A DNA stretch of 64,000 nt, taken from positions 1-64,000 of the forward strand of contig JAFWMH010000064.1 in assembly GCA_017510785.1 (NCBI GenBank), in the 5' to 3' direction. Position 1 is the first letter of the stretch. Each line of letters starts with the position of its first letter. The notes beneath the pieces are model-generated. The model had not been told where the DNA came from and searched no databases. It saw nothing but the letters and a program-made list of their open reading frames with translations. Below, piece by piece: positions 26,656-35,857 of this stretch. Source of the stretch: Atopobiaceae bacterium (GTDB taxonomy: Bacteria; Actinomycetota; Coriobacteriia; Coriobacteriales; Atopobiaceae). The position numbers and the translations under genes are program-made.

Positions 26656-27768
26656 ATGGCTCGCAGCAAAAATGTTAGTAAGGGCATCCGTCCCCGCACG
26701 TATGGCGAGGAGCGCGATAAGGTAATCGATTCGACTAAGGACGACATCATCAAGAAGTTTGGCGATGGAGCCATCATGCGTTTTGGTGATGGTGGCCCGG
26801 AACTCGAGGTGGAGGCCATTCCAACGGGTTCGCTGGCGCTCGACGTAGCTCTGGGCATCGGTGGCGTACCGCGTGGACGCATCATTGAGATTTATGGTCC
26901 CGAGTCCTCGGGAAAAACAACGCTTGCTCTCGAGATTCTCGCAGAGGCACAGGCCATGGGAGGCGTTGTGGCCTTTATTGATGCGGAGCACGCCTTGGAT
27001 CCAGGCTATGCGGCTCGCATCGGCGTGGATATTGACGAGGTTCTTATCTCGCAGCCAGATTACGGTGAGCAGGCACTCGAGATTTGCGACATGCTCGTTC
27101 GTTCGGGTGCCATCGACGTCATTGTGGTGGACTCGGTGCCGGCGTTGGTGCCACGCGCCGAAATCGAGGGCGAAATAGGCGATAGCAGCGTTGGCCTGCA
27201 GGCACGCCTTATGAGTCAGGCGCTGCGAAAGCTCGCCGGATCGCTCTCGAAGTCGCGCACGACGTGCATCTTCATTAACCAGTTGCGTGAAAAGATCGGC
27301 GTCATGTTTGGCAACCCCGAAACAACGCCGGGAGGACGTGCCCTCAAGTTCTTTGCGTCGGTGCGACTGGACATTCGCCGGGTCGATAGCCTTAAGAAAG
27401 ACGGTGAAATCATTGGTTCGCGTGCACGCGTCAAGGTGGTGAAGAACAAGGTCGCCGCACCCTTCAAGCAGGCAGAGTTCGACATCATGTACGGTACGGG
27501 CATTTCCAAGGAAGGCACCGTGCTCGACATGGCCGTGGAATACGGCATTGCGAACAAGGCGGGCGCGTGGTACACGTATGGGACGGGCGAGCGGCTGGGG
27601 CAGGGACGCGACGCTGCGAAGAAGACGCTCCAGGAAAACCCGGACTTGTACGACGAGATGGAACATCGCATCCGTGTGGCGGCTGGCTTGGAGCTTGGTG
27701 ACGAGCGAGTTGGCGAGCCTGAGTTGGACGAAGGCGATATGGCGGAAAGTGCGTTGAGCGAGGAATAG
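26656..27768 (+). CDS. recA: recombinase RecA
   Basis: 370-aa strand-exchange ATPase and coprotease for LexA. Walker A GPESSGKT is at residues 81-88; the MAW motif region and loops L1/L2 around [20 protein letters not shown] are intact. The C-terminus is short and acidic. ATG 26656 follows gaaaggaa at a proper distance; an in-frame TTG at 26641 is ignored. Expression is probably SOS-controlled from the promoter just upstream. recX follows after 1 nt. Confidence 0.98.
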   Translation: MARSKNVSKGIRPRTYGEERDKVIDSTKDDIIKKFGDGAIMRFGDGGPELEVEAIPTGSLALDVALGIGGVPRGRIIEIYGPESSGKTTLALEILAEAQAMGGVVAFIDAEHALDPGYAARIGVDIDEVLISQPDYGEQALEICDMLVRSGAIDVIVVDSVPALVPRAEIEGEIGDSSVGLQARLMSQALRKLAGSLSKSRTTCIFINQLREKIGVMFGNPETTPGGRALKFFASVRLDIRRVDSLKKDGEIIGSRARVKVVKNKVAAPFKQAEFDIMYGTGISKEGTVLDMAVEYGIANKAGAWYTYGTGERLGQGRDAAKKTLQENPDLYDEMEHRIRVAAGLELGDERVGEPELDEGDMAESALSEE

Positions 27769-27769
27769 C

Positions 27770-28444
27770 ATGAGTAGAACGGTTGTTTCGTGGGATGTTC
27801 TCATGCCCGAACGCCGTGCGGGCATGTGTGAAGTGAAGCCACGCGCCTTGTTGCTCATTGCGTATGAGGGAGATGACGAGGAAACGCTGCAGGTGCCCGT
27901 TGCGGTGGCACGCGCAATGCGTTCGAAGCGCACGGAGCTTGGCGAGCATGGGATGGTTCGAAGCGATTTGCTTTCGTGCGTGAGCGATGTGCAACGCGAG
28001 TGTGCGAAGGAGCGCATGGTGTCGCTGCTCGAGCGACGGGACTGCTCTAAGGCGGAGGTGTTGCAACGTCTTTCCCGCGAGGGGTATCCAGCATTCGCGC
28101 AAGAGCACGCACTCGAGGTCGGAACGCGGTGTGGCCTGCTCAACGATGCGCTCTTTGCCGAGCGCTTTGCGCGTTCGAAGTCGATGAGTGGTTGGGGCAA
28201 AAGGCGCATCGAGTACGAGTTGTCGCGCCGGGGTGTGGATGTGCATGCCCTTGCCGGTTGGCCCGACGAGTTTTTCGACGTCGATGACGAGTATCGGCGA
28301 GCGTGTGAGGTTGCGGCACGCAAGCACGTTCGCGAGCCCAATGCGCGCATGAAGCTCGCGCGATTCCTCGTCGGACGTGGCTTTGCGCACGATTTGGCGT
28401 TTCGCGCTGCCGAGGAAGCGCTCGATGCGAAGGTAGCCAGTTAG
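27770..28444 (+). CDS. recX: RecA regulator RecX
   Basis: 224 aa. The C-terminal two thirds form three-helix RecX repeats (MVSLLERRDCSKAEVLQRL, then LLNDALFAERFARSKS and GWGKRRIEYELSRRGV). RecX binds and caps RecA filaments, limiting recombination and the SOS signal. The N-terminal about 75 residues are a variable extension. Immediate position after recA (1-nt gap) gives coexpression. Confidence 0.9.
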   Translation: MSRTVVSWDVLMPERRAGMCEVKPRALLLIAYEGDDEETLQVPVAVARAMRSKRTELGEHGMVRSDLLSCVSDVQRECAKERMVSLLERRDCSKAEVLQRLSREGYPAFAQEHALEVGTRCGLLNDALFAERFARSKSMSGWGKRRIEYELSRRGVDVHALAGWPDEFFDVDDEYRRACEVAARKHVREPNARMKLARFLVGRGFAHDLAFRAAEEALDAKVAS

Positions 28445-28771
28445 TTGTGCGGTCGCGCGTGGCAGCGGGTGCAACGGCACTTGCGGCTGCGCGCGGCCGT
28501 ACGCACGCCCTTTCAATGTTCTTTCCGGTTTTTTTCTGTGCTGTTTGACATACAAGTGTTTTGGAAGGTACAGTTTTGCTCGTCGTTTGAGCTTTCTGCG
28601 TCGACTGGTTACGGCGACGCTGCCTCTTATATTTGGTGGGTTGGTTTATAACGGAGCTGTTCGCTATGTGCGTCGGTACAGATGAGCCTCGGATGGCGTA
28701 TGTCTCGGCATCTCGCGCGTTGTGTGCGAGGTGATTGAATTTTTATGAAGATGCGTCTTAGAGGAGTCGTA
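28445..28771 (+). other. 327-bp gene-free region with putative rny promoter
   Basis: It lies between recX and rny. It contains ttgaca (28545-28550), an 18-bp spacer and tacagt (28569-28574), a good housekeeping-type promoter about 200 nt before the rny start. The implied leader is long and has no open frame of note; RNase Y autoregulation through it is possible but not shown. No tRNA-like or other RNA structure was recognised. Confidence 0.5.
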
Positions 28772-30334
28772 ATGGAAGCAGTTCTAGTTGGGCTTGGTCT
28801 TGTGGTGGGTGCTGCGGCAGGTGCGTTTTTTATGGGTCGTAGCGCTAGCAGCAAGACCAATGCTCGTGTGATGGAGGCCGAACAAAGAATTCAAACTGCG
28901 AAGGCAGAAGCCGAAAAACTCACCGCCGAGGCCCAGCAGGAGGCCGAGACGGCGCGCAAGAGTGCGGTGCTCGAGGCAAAGGAGGAGATTCTTCGCCTTA
29001 AGCAGGAATCCGAAAAGGAAGAGAAGCGGCGCAAGAGCGAGCTCCAGCGCATGGAGGATCGCATCATGCAGCGCGAGGAATCGCTTGATCATCGCAACGA
29101 GGCGCTCGACCGTCGCGAAGAGCAGGTATCCAAGATGCAAAGCTCCGTCGATCGCAGGCGTAACGAGGTTGAAGGTCTCTACGAGCAACAGGAGGCCGAG
29201 CTCGAGCGCATTTCCGCCCTTACCAAGGAGGATGCGCACAGGGAGATAATCGAAAAGGTCCGCGCCGAAACGATTCGCGACGAGGCCCAGATTCTGCGCG
29301 ACTCCGAGCAGCGTGTGCGTGCGCAGGCGGATAAAACAGCGCGCGAGATCGTCTCTACTGCCATTCAGCGTTGTGCGGCCGACCAAGCCGGCGAGATTAC
29401 CGTAACCTCGGTGCACATTCCCTCCGACGACCTCAAGGGTCGCATCATTGGGCGCGAGGGACGAAACATTCGCACGTTCGAACAGGTGACGGGCGTTACG
29501 CTCGTTATTGACGACACGCCCGAAACCGTAATCCTTTCGAGCTTCTCTCCCGTGCGCCGCGAGACGGCACGTGTCGCGCTCGAAAACCTCATTGCGGACG
29601 GGCGCATTCACCCCGCGCGCATTGAGGAGATGTACCATAAGGCCGAGCGCCTTGTGAACGAGAGGATCCAGGAGGCCGGCGAGCAGGCTGCGTTCGACGC
29701 CGGCATCCACGATCTGCATCCCGAACTTATCAAAACGCTTGGCTCGCTACGCTATCGTACGTCGTTCGGGCAAAACGTGCTGCAACACTCCGTGCAGGTC
29801 TCAGCGCTTTGCGGCCTTATGGCCTCCGAGCTTGGGCTTGACGACGGTCCGGCAAAACGTGCGGGCTTGCTGCACGATTTGGGCAAGGCCATCGACCACG
29901 AGGTTGAGGGACCTCACGCCGTAATCGGTGCGGACCTTGCGCGTCGGTACAACGAGCGTCCGAGCATCGTTCATGCCATTGAGGCGCACCATGCGGACGT
30001 GGAGCCGGAAAGCGTGCTCGACGTACTTGTTCAGGCGGCCGACGCCATTTCGGCAGCTCGACCTGGTGCACGACGTGAGTCGGCCGAGGCATACATCAAG
30101 CGTCTTGAGAAGCTCGAGGAGATTTCCAACGCTCATGACGGCGTTGAGCGCACCTATGCCATGCAGGCGGGTCGCGAGCTGCACGTTATGGTGGAGCCGA
30201 GCAAGATTTCCGACGCGCAGGCTACCGTCCTTGCGCACGAAATCGCGAAGCAAATCGAGGACGAGATGGAATATCCTGGTCAGGTTCGCGTAGTGGTAAT
30301 TCGCGAGTCTCGTGCGGTCGACATCGCAAAGTAG
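28772..30334 (+). CDS. rny: ribonuclease Y
   Basis: 520-aa membrane-anchored endoribonuclease that starts mRNA decay. An N-terminal helix (about 3-22, [19 protein letters not shown]) is followed by a long charged coiled coil (about 30-200). The KH domain contains [19 protein letters not shown], and the HD domain contains the [13 protein letters not shown] metal site near residue 367. ATG 28772 is 5 nt after gaggag and matches the family N-terminus; upstream in-frame ATG 28745 lacks a site. It is followed closely by a GHKL ATPase, then spoVS and miaB, a neighbourhood partly shared with Bacillus (rny-ymdB-spoVS-miaB). Confidence 0.96.
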   Translation: MEAVLVGLGLVVGAAAGAFFMGRSASSKTNARVMEAEQRIQTAKAEAEKLTAEAQQEAETARKSAVLEAKEEILRLKQESEKEEKRRKSELQRMEDRIMQREESLDHRNEALDRREEQVSKMQSSVDRRRNEVEGLYEQQEAELERISALTKEDAHREIIEKVRAETIRDEAQILRDSEQRVRAQADKTAREIVSTAIQRCAADQAGEITVTSVHIPSDDLKGRIIGREGRNIRTFEQVTGVTLVIDDTPETVILSSFSPVRRETARVALENLIADGRIHPARIEEMYHKAERLVNERIQEAGEQAAFDAGIHDLHPELIKTLGSLRYRTSFGQNVLQHSVQVSALCGLMASELGLDDGPAKRAGLLHDLGKAIDHEVEGPHAVIGADLARRYNERPSIVHAIEAHHADVEPESVLDVLVQAADAISAARPGARRESAEAYIKRLEKLEEISNAHDGVERTYAMQAGRELHVMVEPSKISDAQATVLAHEIAKQIEDEMEYPGQVRVVVIRESRAVDIAK

Positions 30335-30337
30335 TCC

Positions 30338-31402
30338 ATGAGCGCAACATCGCAGGAAGATTTGCTGGGGTTCGTCTCCTCCTTTTCGGGAGGGGACGGC
30401 CTTCGTGTTGAGGAGACCCTTGGCGACGGTTTTGTACGGTTGCGCATCGCCGAGGCAGAGCGTCGTCAGGCGAAGCACGACATTCGTTGTGTGGAAGACG
30501 CCGTAATCGAGTTGCTACGAAACGCACGCGATGCCGGCGCGTCGCGCATCTTTGTGGGGACGGCGCGTGAGGGAAACGTGCGCACGCTCATCGTGGTAGA
30601 TGACGGTACGGGCATACCGCCGGCGTTGCACGAGCGGGTGTTCGATGCGCGCGTCACGTCCAAGCTCGATACCATGCAAATGGACCGTTGGGGTGTGCAT
30701 GGGCGAGGCATGGCTCTGTTTTCCATTAGAGAGAATGCCATGTCGGCACGCGTGATGGCCTCGGAGGTTGGCAAGGGTTGCGCCATGCGCATTGTGTTCG
30801 ATGTGAGCGAGCTGGGCGAGCGTGCCGACCAGTCCACGTGGCCACAGCTTGTACGGGCGAATGGCAAGGAGGTCGTGCGCGGTCCGCATAACATTTATCG
30901 GACGTGCGTGGAGTTCGCCCTCGAGGAGCGTGGCAGGTGCAACGTGTACGTTGGCTCGCCTTCGGAGACGCTGAGCACCATGCGGGTGCGTATGCCCGTT
31001 GGTTTCTCGGAGGGCGTAGGCATGCAGGACGTGCTGGTGGCCCAACGTGCGGCTCAGGCGCTCGATGCGCGCGAGCTGAGTGCCGTCGCGCGCGACCTTG
31101 GCATCGAGATTTCGGAGCGCAACGCCCATCGCGTCATAAAGGGCGATATCGCGCCGCTTCGAAACGCCGCCGCAGTGGTTTGTGGCACGTCGGCAGGCAC
31201 GCGTCGTAGCGCACCTCGACTGGACGCAAACGAGCGCAAGTTGGCTCTTTCTAAGGAAGACGAGCAGGCGTTGCAGGTGGCTTTGGAAAAGGCGTTCGAA
31301 ATAGTGGGTGAGCGCTATTACGTCCGTCTGGTAGCAAAACCCACGCTGCGCATGACGCCGGGCCACCTCACGGTAGGCTTCGACTTCGTCGAAGACGAGT
31401 AA
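30338..31402 (+). CDS. GHKL-type ATP-binding protein of unknown function
   Basis: 354 aa. A GHKL/histidine-kinase-like ATPase fold is visible: N-box ELLRNARDAG (N62), G1 box VVDDGTGIP (D88-G92) and G2 box GVHGRGMALFS (119-129). There is no histidine phosphoacceptor domain, membrane helix or receiver domain. MutL and Hsp90 signatures were not recognised beyond the shared fold. The C-terminal half has no recognised domain. The start is 3 nt after the rny stop, so it is cotranscribed with RNase Y. It may be an ATP-driven switch acting on RNA decay, but that is only positional inference. Confidence 0.8.
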   Translation: MSATSQEDLLGFVSSFSGGDGLRVEETLGDGFVRLRIAEAERRQAKHDIRCVEDAVIELLRNARDAGASRIFVGTAREGNVRTLIVVDDGTGIPPALHERVFDARVTSKLDTMQMDRWGVHGRGMALFSIRENAMSARVMASEVGKGCAMRIVFDVSELGERADQSTWPQLVRANGKEVVRGPHNIYRTCVEFALEERGRCNVYVGSPSETLSTMRVRMPVGFSEGVGMQDVLVAQRAAQALDARELSAVARDLGIEISERNAHRVIKGDIAPLRNAAAVVCGTSAGTRRSAPRLDANERKLALSKEDEQALQVALEKAFEIVGERYYVRLVAKPTLRMTPGHLTVGFDFVEDE

Positions 31403-31482
31403 GTGTGCCGTTGTGTGCGTCGTGATCGACGTGATTGCATTGCTCATGGGTAAATTTGCAATAACACTTCACTTTTACCTCA

Positions 31483-31496
31483 ATTCTATGTAGAAT
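31483..31496. promoter_or_regulatory. operator-like palindrome in the AT-rich spoVS leader
   Basis: attcta-tg-tagaat is a perfect 6+6 palindrome in an unusually AT-rich 160-bp gap. A ttgcaa at 31456-31461 could be a -35, but no good -10 was found at the proper spacing. Candidate binding site for an unknown regulator of spoVS-miaB-miaA-hflX. Confidence 0.4.
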
Positions 31497-31563
31497 CTAA
31501 AAAATATGTTCAATAACGAACCTCAAACGCGAAACGGGGCGCTTGGGCGTCTAGGAGTACAAG

Positions 31564-31878
31564 ATGGATTTTCTCAAAGTATCAAGCAAGTCGTCGCCTG
31601 CGTCTGTTGCGGGCGCGATTGCTGGTATGGTGAAGGACGGCGTGCCGGTAAACATCCAATGCGTTGGAGCCGGAGCCGTTAACCAGGCCATCAAGGCGAT
31701 TGCCATCGCACGAGGATTCCTCATCCCTACGGGTGTTGACATTTCCTGTGCGCCGACGTTCTCCGATATTGAGATTGGTGGAGAGAGCCGTACGGCCATC
31801 CGCATCGCCGTATACGTGCACACCATATCGTCCGCTGCGTCGAATCCGTTCGCGATGAACGCTACGGCAGGGTATTAG
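31564..31878 (+). CDS. spoVS: stage V sporulation protein S family protein
   Basis: 104 aa. The core is unmistakable SpoVS: LKVSSKSSPASVAGAIAGM, AVNQAIKAIAIARGF and IGGESRTAIRI. SpoVS is a small Alba-like nucleic-acid-binding fold, known in Bacillus sporulation but widespread in non-sporulating bacteria. This copy has an 18-residue extra C-terminal tail ending NATAGY. No sporulation genes are in the window, and the probable host group does not sporulate. It precedes miaB by 6 nt, as in Bacillus-like neighbourhoods, hinting at an RNA-linked role. Confidence 0.94.
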   Translation: MDFLKVSSKSSPASVAGAIAGMVKDGVPVNIQCVGAGAVNQAIKAIAIARGFLIPTGVDISCAPTFSDIEIGGESRTAIRIAVYVHTISSAASNPFAMNATAGY

Positions 31879-31884
31879 GGCTAC

Positions 31885-33252
31885 ATGGCAACGTACGAGG
31901 AACTAGTTGGCAAAACGTACTTCATACGTACGTTTGGGTGCCAGATGAACTTGCACGACTCCGAACGCGTGGCGGGCCTGCTCGATAGCTGTGGTTGTCA
32001 GGTGGTCACGAGTATCGATGATGCCGACATCGTGGTGTTTATGACCTGTTGCGTGCGCGAGAATGCCGACACGCGACTGTACGGACAGGCAAGTGCGGTG
32101 GTAAGTGCTGCGCCTGCGCCGTCGGGCAAGCGTGTTCTTGCCATCGGTGGCTGCATTGCGCAGCGCGACGGCGAGCGACTTCGCGAGCACGTACCGAGTG
32201 TGGACGTGGTGTTTGGCACGTCGGCGCTGGCGGATCTTCCCAGCCTTCTTGTGGAGGCGTTTGAGGGGACGTCGCGCATGCCACACGTATGCATTGAGGA
32301 GACCGGCAGGGGATTCTCTACTGATTTGCCAACGCATCGTGCAACGACGTATCATGCATGGGTTCCCATCATGAGTGGTTGCAACAACTTTTGCACCTAC
32401 TGCATCGTGCCGTACGTGCGTGGGCGTGAGCGAAGCCGGACGATGGAGTCGGTCGTGGGGGAGTGCGAGCTCCTCGTTGCGCAGGGGACCCGAGAGATTT
32501 GCCTGCTCGGGCAAAACGTAAATTCCTATGGACGCGACAACTACGGAGCGCCGCGTTTCGACGAGCTGCTGCGAGCGGTAGGCGAGACGGGCATTGAGCG
32601 TTTGCGCTTTACCTCGTCGAATCCAAAGGACCTTACGGACTCGGTGGTTGCTGCCATGGCGGAGACTCCCGCGGTGATGCCGCATCTTCATCTTGCCGTG
32701 CAAAGTGGCTCCACTCGCATCTTAAAGGCCATGAACCGCAGCTATACGCGTGAGGAGTACCTCGACTTGGTGAGGCGTCTTCGCGCAGCCATGCCCCATA
32801 TGGCGCTCTCTACCGATATTATTGTGGGCTTTCCGGGCGAAACGGAGGAGGATTTCCTCGATACGCTCTCGCTCGTGGAGGAAGTTGCGTTTTCGTCGGC
32901 TTACACCTTCATTTACTCTCGGCGTGAGGGAACGCCTGCGGCGCGTATGGTGGATACGACGCCCCACGAGGTCATACAAGGGCGATTCGAGCGTCTTGCG
33001 GACCTTGTGGCGCAACTGGCGTACCGCGCCAACCAGGTGGACGTGAACGCCTTGGTCGAGGTTCTTGTCGAAGGGTCTTCGAAGCGTGACGAGCGCGTTA
33101 TGGTTGGGCATAGTCGCAAAAACCAAACCGTTCACTTCGCGTTGCCGGATGGCATGCAGGGCGAAGAGCTCATTGGTCGCATGGTGGACGTTCGCGTGGA
33201 ACGGGCGCGTACGTGGTACTTACAGGGAGCTGTGGAAGGGGAGCCCCGATGA
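31885..33252 (+). CDS. miaB: tRNA i6A37 methylthiotransferase MiaB
   Basis: 455-aa radical SAM enzyme that adds the 2-methylthio group to N6-isopentenyladenosine-37 in tRNAs reading U-starting codons. It shows TFGCQMNLHDSE, MTCCVRENAD and GGCIAQRDG in the UPF0004 domain, the cluster motif CNNFCTYC with VPYVRGRERSR, and a C-terminal TRAM domain. miaA, whose product makes its substrate, overlaps it by 4 bp. This operonic pairing places both steps of one modification under one mRNA. Confidence 0.96.
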   Translation: MATYEELVGKTYFIRTFGCQMNLHDSERVAGLLDSCGCQVVTSIDDADIVVFMTCCVRENADTRLYGQASAVVSAAPAPSGKRVLAIGGCIAQRDGERLREHVPSVDVVFGTSALADLPSLLVEAFEGTSRMPHVCIEETGRGFSTDLPTHRATTYHAWVPIMSGCNNFCTYCIVPYVRGRERSRTMESVVGECELLVAQGTREICLLGQNVNSYGRDNYGAPRFDELLRAVGETGIERLRFTSSNPKDLTDSVVAAMAETPAVMPHLHLAVQSGSTRILKAMNRSYTREEYLDLVRRLRAAMPHMALSTDIIVGFPGETEEDFLDTLSLVEEVAFSSAYTFIYSRREGTPAARMVDTTPHEVIQGRFERLADLVAQLAYRANQVDVNALVEVLVEGSSKRDERVMVGHSRKNQTVHFALPDGMQGEELIGRMVDVRVERARTWYLQGAVEGEPR

Positions 33253-34202
33253 GGTTGCCCCGCGTGGCGTGCGTCGTTGGGCCTACGGCGAGTGGGAAGA
33301 GCGAAATAGCCGACCTCGTGGCCGAGAAGCTCGGCGGCGAGGTCGTTTCGGTCGATTCCATGCAGGTGTATCGCGGTATGGACATCGGTACGGCAAAGGT
33401 GGCGCCCGGTGGTACGCGGGTGCCGCTGCACATGATAGACGTCGCGGACGTGAGCGAACCCTATTCCGTTGCGCGGTTCCAGCGCGAGGCGCGTTCGTGC
33501 GTGGACGACGTGATGCGGCGTGGCAAGGTTGCGGTACTGTGTGGTGGAACGGGCTTGTACCTCGATGCCGTCATCGACGAAATGGTGTTTCCCGAGGGCG
33601 AGGTTGAGGTGCAGCGTCGTTCGGCGTATGAGAGAATTGCGCGCGAGCAGGGCCCCGATGCCCTCTATGCGATGCTCGTGGAACGCGACCCTGGAAGTGC
33701 GGCGCTCATCCATCCCCACAACGTTCGTCGCGTCGTGCGAGCGCTGGAGCTGTGTGACGAGGGTGCTTCGTATGGCGTGCGCAACGAGGGGCTTCGCATG
33801 CGATCGCCACACTACGACGCTCGCGTGTGGGCGTTGGTGGTTGCGCGTGAGGTGCTCTATGAGCGCATTGAGCAGCGCGTGGACGCGATGTTTGCCGCGG
33901 GTTTGGTGGACGAGGTGCGCAAGCTCGAAACGGAGGGTTTGAGGGATGCTAAAACCGCCTCGCAGGCCATTGGGTATCGCGAGGTGTTGCGTCATCTCGA
34001 TGGGGAGTTCGACCTCGATGAATGCGTGCGTCTCGTAAAGCGCAACACGCGCCATTACGCCAAACGGCAGCTGAGCTGGATTCGTCGTGATGGACGGGCG
34101 CATCCGGTGGAGATGGACGGGCGCAGCCCTGAGGAAGCAGCCGGGTTTATCTGCGAGGAATGGAACGCATTCGTTGGGGGAGAAGTGCATGGCACGATTT
34201 GA
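33249..34202 (+). CDS. miaA: tRNA dimethylallyltransferase MiaA
   Basis: 317-aa enzyme that transfers the dimethylallyl group to adenosine-37 of tRNAs. The P-loop GPTASGKS is at residues 11-18, followed by SVDSMQVYRGMDIGTAK, GTGLYLDAVI and the tRNA-binding QAIGYREVLRHL motif. The C-terminus shows KRNTRHYAKRQLSWIRR. ATG 33249 overlaps the miaB stop and has aaggggag upstream; a longer frame from 33213 is rejected. The 3' end overlaps hflX by 14 bp. Confidence 0.96.
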   Translation: MRLPRVACVVGPTASGKSEIADLVAEKLGGEVVSVDSMQVYRGMDIGTAKVAPGGTRVPLHMIDVADVSEPYSVARFQREARSCVDDVMRRGKVAVLCGGTGLYLDAVIDEMVFPEGEVEVQRRSAYERIAREQGPDALYAMLVERDPGSAALIHPHNVRRVVRALELCDEGASYGVRNEGLRMRSPHYDARVWALVVAREVLYERIEQRVDAMFAAGLVDEVRKLETEGLRDAKTASQAIGYREVLRHLDGEFDLDECVRLVKRNTRHYAKRQLSWIRRDGRAHPVEMDGRSPEEAAGFICEEWNAFVGGEVHGTI

Positions 34203-35478
34203 GCCAAAGCCTACGGAGAGCCCGCGCGAGCGCGTGTTTGTGGTGGGGATAGATAGGCCGGGCAGTGAGTGGACGGTGGAGGATTCGCTGGCCGAGCTCA
34301 CGAGGCTTGTGCAAACGGCCGATGGCGATGTTGTGGGCTCGTACGTGCAGCGGCTCACACGGCCAGTTCCCAAAACCTACATTGGCTCTGGCAAGGCGCA
34401 CGAGATTGCCGACGACGCCGTTGCCGGCGAGGTGGATGTGGTTGTGTTCGACGACGAGCTTTCGCCATCGCAACAGGCCAACCTCGAGCGCATCATGGGC
34501 GAGGGGATTAAGGTGATCGACCGCACCGCGCTCATTTTGGACATTTTCGCACGTCATGCGACGACACGTGAGGGAAGGTTGCAGGTTCAGCTCGCTCAAA
34601 ACCAGTACTTGTTGCCGAGGCTCAGGGGTATGTGGAGCCATCTCGTGCGAGAACAAACGCGCGGTGGCATTGGCAGCCGCTTTGGTCAGGGCGAGAGTCA
34701 GCTTGAGGTCGACAGACGCTTGGTGCGCAAGCGCATTACCACGCTCAAGCGCGAGTTGGAGCGGCTTGAGCATCGTAGAGGCGAGCAAAGCAAGGTACGC
34801 AGCGGAGGCGGCGTGTTTCGCGTCGCGTTGGTGGGATATACCAACGCCGGGAAGTCGACGTTGCTCAACGTGCTCGCAGGTGCCGACGCGTATGTACAGG
34901 ACGAGCTGTTTGCCACGCTCGATCCAACCACGCGTTCGGTGACGCTTCAGGATGGTCATAAGGCCACGATTACCGATACCGTGGGTTTTATTCAAAAGCT
35001 GCCCACAACGTTAGTGGAATCGTTCAAGTCTACGCTTTACGAGGCACGTTCGGCAGATTTGCTGCTCTTGGTGGCCGACGCAAGCGACAAGAACGTGCGC
35101 GAGGAGATCGCCACGGTGCAGATGATCCTCGACGACATCGGTGCGTCGGACGCGCCGTGCGTTTTGGTCTTCAACAAGTGTGACTTGCTTGGCGAGGACG
35201 AGATTGCGCGGCTGCGGGACTGGCAGCCCGATGCCGAGCTCGTTTCGGCGGTGACCGGGAGTGGGATGGGGTCGCTGGGCCTTCGCGTTGCGCGCGAGGC
35301 GATGCAGGGTGAGCAAACGATGACGGTACTCATACCGTTCGACAAGGGTTCGTTCGTGCGAGCTGCTCATGAGCGTAGCCACGTGGTGCACGAGGAATAC
35401 GTGGAGGAAGGCACGCTCATCACGTTGCGTGCCGACGCGCGCATGCGTGCCGAGCTTGAGGCATTTCGCATAGGGTAA
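34189..35478 (+). CDS. hflX: ribosome-associated GTPase HflX
   Basis: 429-aa GTPase that splits stalled or hibernating 70S ribosomes under stress. The N-terminal HflX domain carries KTYIGSGKAHEI and VVFDDELSPSQQ; the middle has RLRGMWSHLVREQTRGGIG. The G domain starts with GYTNAGKST near residue 216, with DTVGFIQKLP and NKCD. ATG 34189 follows gggggag; an upstream in-frame ATG at 34087 lies within miaA. miaA-hflX adjacency is shared with E. coli (miaA-hfq-hflX), here without hfq. Last gene of the spoVS-hflX operon. Confidence 0.95.
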   Translation: MARFEPKPTESPRERVFVVGIDRPGSEWTVEDSLAELTRLVQTADGDVVGSYVQRLTRPVPKTYIGSGKAHEIADDAVAGEVDVVVFDDELSPSQQANLERIMGEGIKVIDRTALILDIFARHATTREGRLQVQLAQNQYLLPRLRGMWSHLVREQTRGGIGSRFGQGESQLEVDRRLVRKRITTLKRELERLEHRRGEQSKVRSGGGVFRVALVGYTNAGKSTLLNVLAGADAYVQDELFATLDPTTRSVTLQDGHKATITDTVGFIQKLPTTLVESFKSTLYEARSADLLLLVADASDKNVREEIATVQMILDDIGASDAPCVLVFNKCDLLGEDEIARLRDWQPDAELVSAVTGSGMGSLGLRVAREAMQGEQTMTVLIPFDKGSFVRAAHERSHVVHEEYVEEGTLITLRADARMRAELEAFRIG

Positions 35479-35857
35479 GGCTTGTGGGCGCACAACCCTG
35501 TGGGCGCACAACCCGAAGCCATGCCGTGTGCCGTGGGGTCCACTTAGGCCCGCTTTTGTCCGCTAAGCGGCCCCGCCAGCACACAGCCTGCACCCGTGTG
35601 CTGCGGGACCCACCTAGAATCCCTGCTGGCAGTAAGCTTTTCCAAGCGACTCGTCTTTGCGTCGGTCGCTGGCGTTCGCAGGAGACGGCAGCGTTTGTCT
35701 GCGCTTTACTTTACATAACTGTGATTATCAGAGAATATAATTGGCGTGGCCGGGGGACTAGCCGGTACAGTCTGGCCGTCATGCGCCCGCTAAACGGCTC
35801 CCTCGGTACACCCTACAGCCCCAAAGGACCCTACAGCCTCATGCGATGTACCGTACG
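35479..35857. repeat. 379-bp convergent gap carrying dispersed repeat copy B and a partial copy
   Basis: The gap between hflX (+) and trxB (-) has no gene. A right arm at 35526-35547 (ending cacttag), a 15-nt spacer, and a left arm at 35563-35584 are followed by a right arm at 35596-35617 (ending acctag). The last two form a hairpin. A further partial left arm (ctaaacggctccctcggtac) lies at 35790-35809. Just after hflX, tgtgggcgcacaaccc is repeated in tandem. The hairpin may terminate both flanking genes. The short AT-rich stretch near 35700-35745 holds nothing recognised. Confidence 0.7.

Noticed and set aside
31564..31878. SpoVS as proof of a spore-forming Firmicute
   Set aside because: SpoVS is widespread in non-spore-formers; the other markers fit Actinomycetota.
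34087..34188. N-terminal extension of hflX
   Set aside because: Within miaA; the ATG at 34189 has a ribosome-binding site and the family start.
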